Assembly: GCA_024704765.1 (NCBI GenBank)
Contig: JAKMXF010000363.1
Coordinates: 153,521-217,520 of the forward strand
Direction: 5' to 3'
Length of the DNA stretch: 64,000 nucleotides
Source: Oopsacas minuta
Lineage: Eukaryota > Porifera > Hexactinellida > Lyssacinosida > Leucopsacidae
A program made the translations under genes and the position numbers. Below are positions 58,672 through 64,000 of this stretch, piece after piece (the stretch's first letter is position 1; each line of letters begins with the position of its first letter). The notes under the pieces are model-generated. The model saw nothing but the letters and a program-made list of their open reading frames with translations. It ran no database searches and was not told where the DNA came from.

Positions 58672-61600
58672 ATGAATGCTTTTGGTAAGTTTATACTAAT
58701 ATTAATTAATTGGAATTAGTATTTTGGGCCAAAATTCCATTAATTATCGCTAATAATATATGATTGACCAAATGTTCAATAGTAAAGAGCTCATTAGCCT
58801 TGTATAGGTATATAAGTGATCTTTGATTGGGGATAGTATGTTATTTCAGTTTGTATACAATTCAATATTATATTACAGAATTAGTCAATTGTGTATTACG
58901 AAATGAGCGAGATTTTGTCAAGTTTGATTTTGTCAGATGGAGTATACTGGAGGATTGTGATTATAAAAGTGAGTCCGCAATTGACGCACGTGCATTCGCC
59001 CACATTCCAATGAGTAACTTCGTTGTATTGATCTACAGGAGTGTTCGCCATTATTTAGCAAGTTTCCAGGAGGTAGAGGATGGTAGCTAATAGCGAACTC
59101 TCCTGTTCTCCCGTTTAGAAGGGGGAACTTATGTACTGTGGACTTCACCTATTAGCAAGTCGTATGTGGACGTTTCCCTTACTAATGTATGAACTTGCTA
59201 TTAGGCGAATATCACTGTTACCTAATGCAAGTATCGTTATTCATTTGGTTTATCATTTTAGAATATCCAGATCACTACTACTACTCATTAATACCTACCG
59301 GAATAGCTATTATAGTTGCTCTATCTGTCATCGCGGGTTTACTCTGGTGTTGTTGTAAGAAAGGAACACGGAATGGAGACCCAGTTCCAAAGGTGAGACA
59401 TTTCTGAGAATATTGCCGCTTATGCCTGTAAATAACTTTTGGACATTATTATCATCACTTTATCGGTGACAATTATTACCTATTAATACATAACACCCTA
59501 AGGGAGGACAAATGAATGTCAGTAACAGCGATATACAATTTCGGACATCAAGATTGGAATGTTATATACGTATAAAGCCAATGAAGTTTTGAGTTTCCTC
59601 TGGCTTGGTACCAAGTTAGGTGCCAAAGCGCCCCTCATTCCTCCCTAAGACCCGAATTGACACCTATTTTTTTAGAATAATTATATACTTATATCCCTAG
59701 AATCACATTATACTTCCCTATATTAATAGGAAGTATTAAGGTAAACCTTGTGGCTATTATAATTGTATTTACAACAACACTGAGCTCAATATTTGCTTTA
59801 ATACATCATAATTCAATGGAATGATTTGACCCATAATGATGAGACAAACGAATTTAATTTGTATAGCAAATATATGTGCTAAGCATTCAGGAGGGATACT
59901 CATGCTAACTGATTTATAATTCCCCAAATACTTTTTGACATATTTTTGGGAAATACGCATTGAAAGCAATTGTAACCGATTTGGGATTATCAATAATTCT
60001 TAGCACCGTTCCAAAAATGGTTAATTACGATCGAATTATTACACTAGTAGAGCATACTAATGAGATTATTATCAGACATATGGTAACAAACCCAACAAAT
60101 ACTAATAAGTAATTCAAATTATCTTCTGCGGATTAGAAGTTAATAGTATTTCTTCAGGAATGAACAAATATACAATATTGGATATATTTTCAATATAGTA
60201 ACACTTCTATTAACCTATTTCCTTTACTAATGAACTTGCGTGTAATTATTGTATTATTATCTGTCAAACACAAACACAATTACTAATACACTAATAGTAT
60301 AAGCTAATGTTAGTTATATTCTTTCAATAGAATCGTTATTTGTTTGATCCTGTCTTCATAATGTTCGTGCTATTTGGAATTTGCTTGACACAGATTATTA
60401 AGATAATAACTTTTCTTACTAGTAGGAAAATTATTCCTGATAAAATGGTGAGTAACTCCTAACAGAATATGGTTTATCAATTCGTGTTTCAGATCGCATA
60501 TGGAAAATGTATGCAGACATTTGTCTCAACTCGGCCAATTTTCCTTACAACAGATAGAATCATAATTTGACTTATTTTCATTATCTGCAATTATACGAAT
60601 TCTTCAACTTGTATGCCACATTATTATTATATACATAACGTATGTCACGTTGTAGTAATATAACCGTCGCATAATCTATTGTATAATTTCATATTAATTA
60701 ATATTTCACTGTGAATTTTATCGTATTTTATTCGCAATTATTAAATATTTGTATTTTCCACAGGTAACGGGATATGTAGAGAGGTTAGTTGTCGGATATT
60801 TTTTATTTCATATTATTCCCTTTACCATTTATCTTTTTTCAAATATTAACAATCTTTGTTCTGTGTTTAACATCTGTTTTATCTTTTACTTAGAGGAGCT
60901 CAACCTAATCCTGGATCTTGCTCAGGTAATTCCATACTATTACTTATACTCTATTGGAATATTGGTTTAATTTTGTTTTAGGATCACAAGAGAGTAACCA
61001 ACTTGAGTCAGGAGAGACAGTTAACATGCTATACTTTGGTCCTCTTGATCCAGTTACCCCCAAGATCACATCGCCTTCAAAAAAATATATAAGAGGAGCA
61101 TCACAGACTGAAGAGGCAATATCTTTATACAATAATAGAACGGTTACGGACGACAGTACCGGGTCCATAGAGTCTCAAAATTTGTATTGCAGTTATGGGA
61201 GGGGTCCACGTAATGTGTTTAATATTTATTTGATATTATGTGTTGTTGTTTTTTCGTTTAGCTATTAAAAAATACTGATGATCGTTTTCCTGATTCTTCT
61301 TTCCCTACTCAAGAAGTACAATTATTTGAATCTGCGACGGTAAGTCTAATCTAGTCTAGTCTGGTCTAGCCTATCTATCTATCTCTCTATCTATCTACTA
61401 GTCGGCATCATCGGGAGGACCCTTAACACATGTCGCTCCTCCAAATTTCCAATTAGAGTCAGGACAATTGGTAAGTATTTATAGAATTATATTACTTGAG
61501 AGATTAAGTTATCTTCACTGAAAATGTATATGAATCTCCGTAGTAACTGGATTTATTCAGTTCGCTTACAAACATACAATTTAGATATATCCTAGTCGAT

Positions 61601-61956
61601 ATACTACAGGAGAAACAATAAAGAATAATCTCTACCCATTGATTCCTATTCCTCGCACAAGTACTTTGCCATCTCCTAAGCCCCAGCCATTTGATTTATC
61701 AAATGATTCGCCTCACTGTGACTCTCCCTACTCGCAATTGCAAGAGAAGATAACTACTAACTCGAGATCTTCCCACAAACGCCCTAGTGCAGATGTCCTT
61801 GAAGACGATATGCCAGTTAAAAAATCGCGAAATTACTTGAATTTCGAAGAGAGTTCAAGTTTAGTTCATCAGGATACTGAGAAGATTATTAATCTAGGTC
61901 CCAGAAAACAGATGGGAAAGAACGAAGGATCGAATTGTAAGTTCTATAGAGAATAG
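58672..61956 (+). CDS. single-pass membrane protein R1-right
   Basis: Exons: 58672-58684 (MNAF), about 58880-58974 (LVNCVLRNERDFVKF), Ig-like piece about 59119-59230 (SKSYVDVSL, GEYHCYLM), about 59268-59391 (membrane helix IAIIVALSVIAGLLWCCC, then KKGTRNGDPVPK), a 20-nt exon near 60764 (VTGYVER), about 60893-60924 (GAQPNPGSCS), about 60983-61210 (GSQESNQLESGETVN, ISLYNNRTVTDDSTG, NLYCSYGRGP), about 61262-61339 (SSFPTQEVQLFESAT), about 61402-61469 (APPNFQLESGQL) and about 61585-61956 (TTGETIKNNLYPLIPIP to EGSNCKFYRE, stop TAG). Phases agree from the 20-nt exon onwards. The layout equals R1-left. The tail has four or more tyrosines that could be phosphorylated. The family is unknown to me. Confidence 0.58.
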
Positions 61957-62099
61957 TGCTCGACTTTTAGAATATAATTCATAATACCCGCACTAATTTA
62001 TAAAATTTCAAATTACAAGAATGTAAATATCATTGCGTCTATCCTATTTCCTTATAAGGTAATCAGACGTCATTATTATTCGTACATAAGTTTGGATAT

Positions 62100-62690
62100 A
62101 TTTGTGCTCTATTGTTGTCGTAGTGTTACTATTAATAGAACTCAATGGGGGCGCTGCTTTAGTTCTAATTTTGAGGTTGTCATTAGTTATAATTTTCTGA
62201 ATTGTAACAAGTTCGAATCGAATTTAGACTGTTGTCACAAGTCAGAATCTACTTTTCCGAGATATCGCGTGGCAAAACCAGGCCCGGCAAAAACTTTTTA
62301 TTGTAGTAATTATCAACTCGTACCATTGGGAGGGGATTAGAGATTTAGTTGACTACCTTATGGATCTGGGAGTTTTCATTTGTACTCGTTATTAAGCTAC
62401 CTAGGGGCGGGGATGTGGCCTTCATGGTAATTTTGTGTTTGGATGGACTTTTGTTGGCTAATTGCTAGTAAGGTCTGCAGAATGGCGAGCCATGGATTTT
62501 TTGTTTTAAAACCTTGACAACAGTCTGAAAATCCATTCTGACTTGCGCCACAGTCGGATAATCGTTTCGAACTTGTTCCAATTCAGAAAATTCTAATTCC
62601 TGACAATCTTATAATCCGAACAAATGCATGTACCTCAACTCAATTCCATTCTATATGTATTTATCCTCTAGAGTTCTTTATTTTTATTTT
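62100..62690. other. sequence unique to right copy
   Basis: Absent between the corresponding positions in the left copy (about 8350-8260). There are short open frames but no motif. It may be an insertion or retained ancestral sequence. Confidence 0.5.
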
Positions 62691-63160
62691 CCTTCGCACA
62701 AACCATGATACAATTGATGTAACTATGCCAATTTTCTCGCCTTTTCGTGTTTATGTTGCTTGTTGTCTTCCAAAAACCTGCCGAAAAGCGAATTTCCCTC
62801 CTATTGCAGTGAAATCTCCACACACGTGGAAACGGAGAGAAAATATATGGAGCGAATTCATGGTACCTCGTCCCATACAAATGAACTATGGAATTTAGTA
62901 AGAATGGGGAACTGGGTAGTATTTTGGGCCGTTTGTGGAGGTTTCGCCATAGTAGGCAAGACATTCTTATATCTACTTCCCATCAATTTGCTAATATATT
63001 GCTATAATCTTCTCTCTACTTCTCCTGATTTACATGTTTACCTACATTTCCATATTCTATAGTGAGCGAATATTACAATTTCCCCTTGTTCGAGGCCGCA
63101 GTCAACTGGACTCTCAAACAACAGTCGCAAATGTTTCCAGATTCTTTCCTGGTAAGTTCT
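62690..63160 (+). CDS. membrane protein R2-right, short form
   Basis: Shares with R2-left the stretch TERKYMERIHGTSSHTNELW and a membrane helix WVVFWAVCGGFAIVG (about 62909-62955), to an acceptor-like TTCTATAG at 63054-63061. The next exon differs from the left copy: SEYYNFPLFEAAVNWTLK, then SQMFPDSFL with donor CTG|GTAAGT at about 63153. Its last codon is complete (phase 0), as is the start of the cyclin-Y exon at 63465, so splicing to cyclin-Y would keep the frame. Exon 1 is not identified. Confidence 0.45.
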
Positions 63161-63464
63161 ATCGGAAATGTGAGTTATATAATACTCATTTCTATAATTG
63201 ACGTTATGGTTTTGTAGTAATTTGTTTTCTTTAAATTTCCATATTTCTCGCATTACATAATACCAGAAATTACTTCGTAACTAATTAATATTGAATTATT
63301 ATTCTTAAGGGTTGCTGTATCTAATCATTGAATGTGTCATTAATTAATAAGTCATTCACTCAAGTTAATTGTTGTATTAACTACGTATGTAGCTATTTTC
63401 AAATTCCTATGTCACATCTAGTTGCTACGCTAGCAAGGGTCGATTTATTTAATTTTGCGTATAG

Positions 63465-64000
63465 ACACCTGAACAGAACTCTGAGACCGATACAGAATAT
63501 TTCATTCCGATATACCCTTCACTAACAGATATTAGTGAACCCGAAGATCTCATTGCTACTTTGTTCCTCGGGTCGTTCTATTGGAACAACAACCACTTAG
63601 CAATAATTGGCAATCACAAGGGAATTCGGAAATCCTCCTCTACCAGTAGTGTTTTTATCAATTCAAATACAGTTGCACACCCAAATATGAAGCATACCCT
63701 AAAATCAGTAGCGTTAGCAGTGCATAATTTACTCATATTCGATTCTAAAAACCAACAACCTCGTAACTTGGATGTTTTTGATGAGCGTTTACACCCAATT
63801 TCAAGTCACAATGCAATTTGTTCCGATAGCTGCCTTATTCCAGACTCTAAGACGATATACAAATTCATGAAGCATCTTTTTTATCCAGCAGAGTTGACAC
63901 CAGAATGTGCAATTATTTCTCTTATCTATTTGGAGCGCCTTCTTATATACGCAGGGATTCATATTTCAGTTTTTACTTGGAAACGAATATTGTTTGGATC
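63465..64000 (+). CDS. CCNY: cyclin-Y-like, second copy (cut by window end)
   Basis: After an acceptor CGTATAG the frame reads TPEQNSETDTEYFIPIYPSL, SVFINSNTVAHPNMKHT, LFYPAELTPECAIISLIYLE and TWKRILFGS to the end of the window. It is open throughout. It differs from the left copy at scattered positions (for example HKGIRK for HNGIRR, MKHLFYP for MKQLFYP), most of them conservative. Both copies therefore look selected, or only recently separated. Confidence 0.85.

Larger units (their letters stand above)
58523..64000. repeat. inverted segmental duplication, right copy
   Basis: Reverse-complement counterpart of 5459-12322. It starts at TACTCTACACCCCACTATTT and is cut by the window end inside cyclin-Y. 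It lacks the internal tandem duplication of the left copy and has unique DNA at about 62100-62690. Confidence 0.9.

Noticed and set aside
59185-59215. An 18-base intron (GTATGA to ATTAG) that would repair the Ig-like part of the membrane protein
   Set aside because: Far shorter than any plausible intron here, and removing it does not put GEYHCY in the needed frame. A one-base loss shared by both copies is simpler.

Overview
The window is AT-rich animal nuclear DNA. Short coding exons are separated by short GT-AG introns. It encodes recognisable metazoan families: a two-RRM Musashi-type protein, cyclin-Y, an eIF2-alpha-kinase-like domain, a PCM1-like segment, Ig-like domains and a Ras-like fragment. 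Compact introns, dense small DNA transposons and a very small assembly gap (9 N at 44466-44474) suggest an early-branching invertebrate such as a sponge. I cannot fix the species from sequence alone. No bacterial operons, CRISPR arrays, rRNA or tRNA genes were seen.

Layout. 1-1260: AT-rich imperfect tandem repeats. 1394-3418 (-): coiled-coil gene with a PCM1-like segment. 3780-4665 (-): broken Ig-domain exons. 5459-12195 (-): cyclin-Y last exon followed by two paralogous single-pass membrane-protein genes. 13101-23500 (-): Musashi-like gene whose introns hold several MITEs. 22620-30432: a fold-back block carrying Merlin-like, P-element-like and hAT-like remnants and a copied Musashi exon 1. 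30626-32235: MITE and transposase remnants. 32532-44050 (-): a multi-exon gene ending in an HRI-like kinase domain, split by a 1.44 kb fold-back transposon and further broken. Its middle exons lie in a tandem duplication (37085-39070 and 39985-43110). 44475-52058: a second copy of the fold-back block, starting at the assembly gap. 52065-53243: gene fragments, one Ras-like. 53411-56660: a THAP/P-element transposon. 57127-58497: zinc-finger ORF and a Ulp1-like protease remnant interrupted by a hAT MITE. 58523-64000 (+): inverted paralogous copy of the membrane-protein/cyclin-Y block, cut by the window end.

The window is dominated by duplication and mobile DNA. There are two direct ~7.5 kb copies, one inverted ~6 kb pair, one tandem exon duplication and at least eight distinct transposon types. 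The best candidate for something undescribed is the pair of membrane-protein clusters next to cyclin-Y. One tail exon is almost unchanged across three copies while its neighbours diverge, and in the right-hand copy a membrane-protein exon is in phase to splice onto cyclin-Y. The best-supported individual events are two transposon insertions with 8-bp target duplications, which rejoin a reading frame when removed on paper, and one MITE whose empty site is present in the same window.
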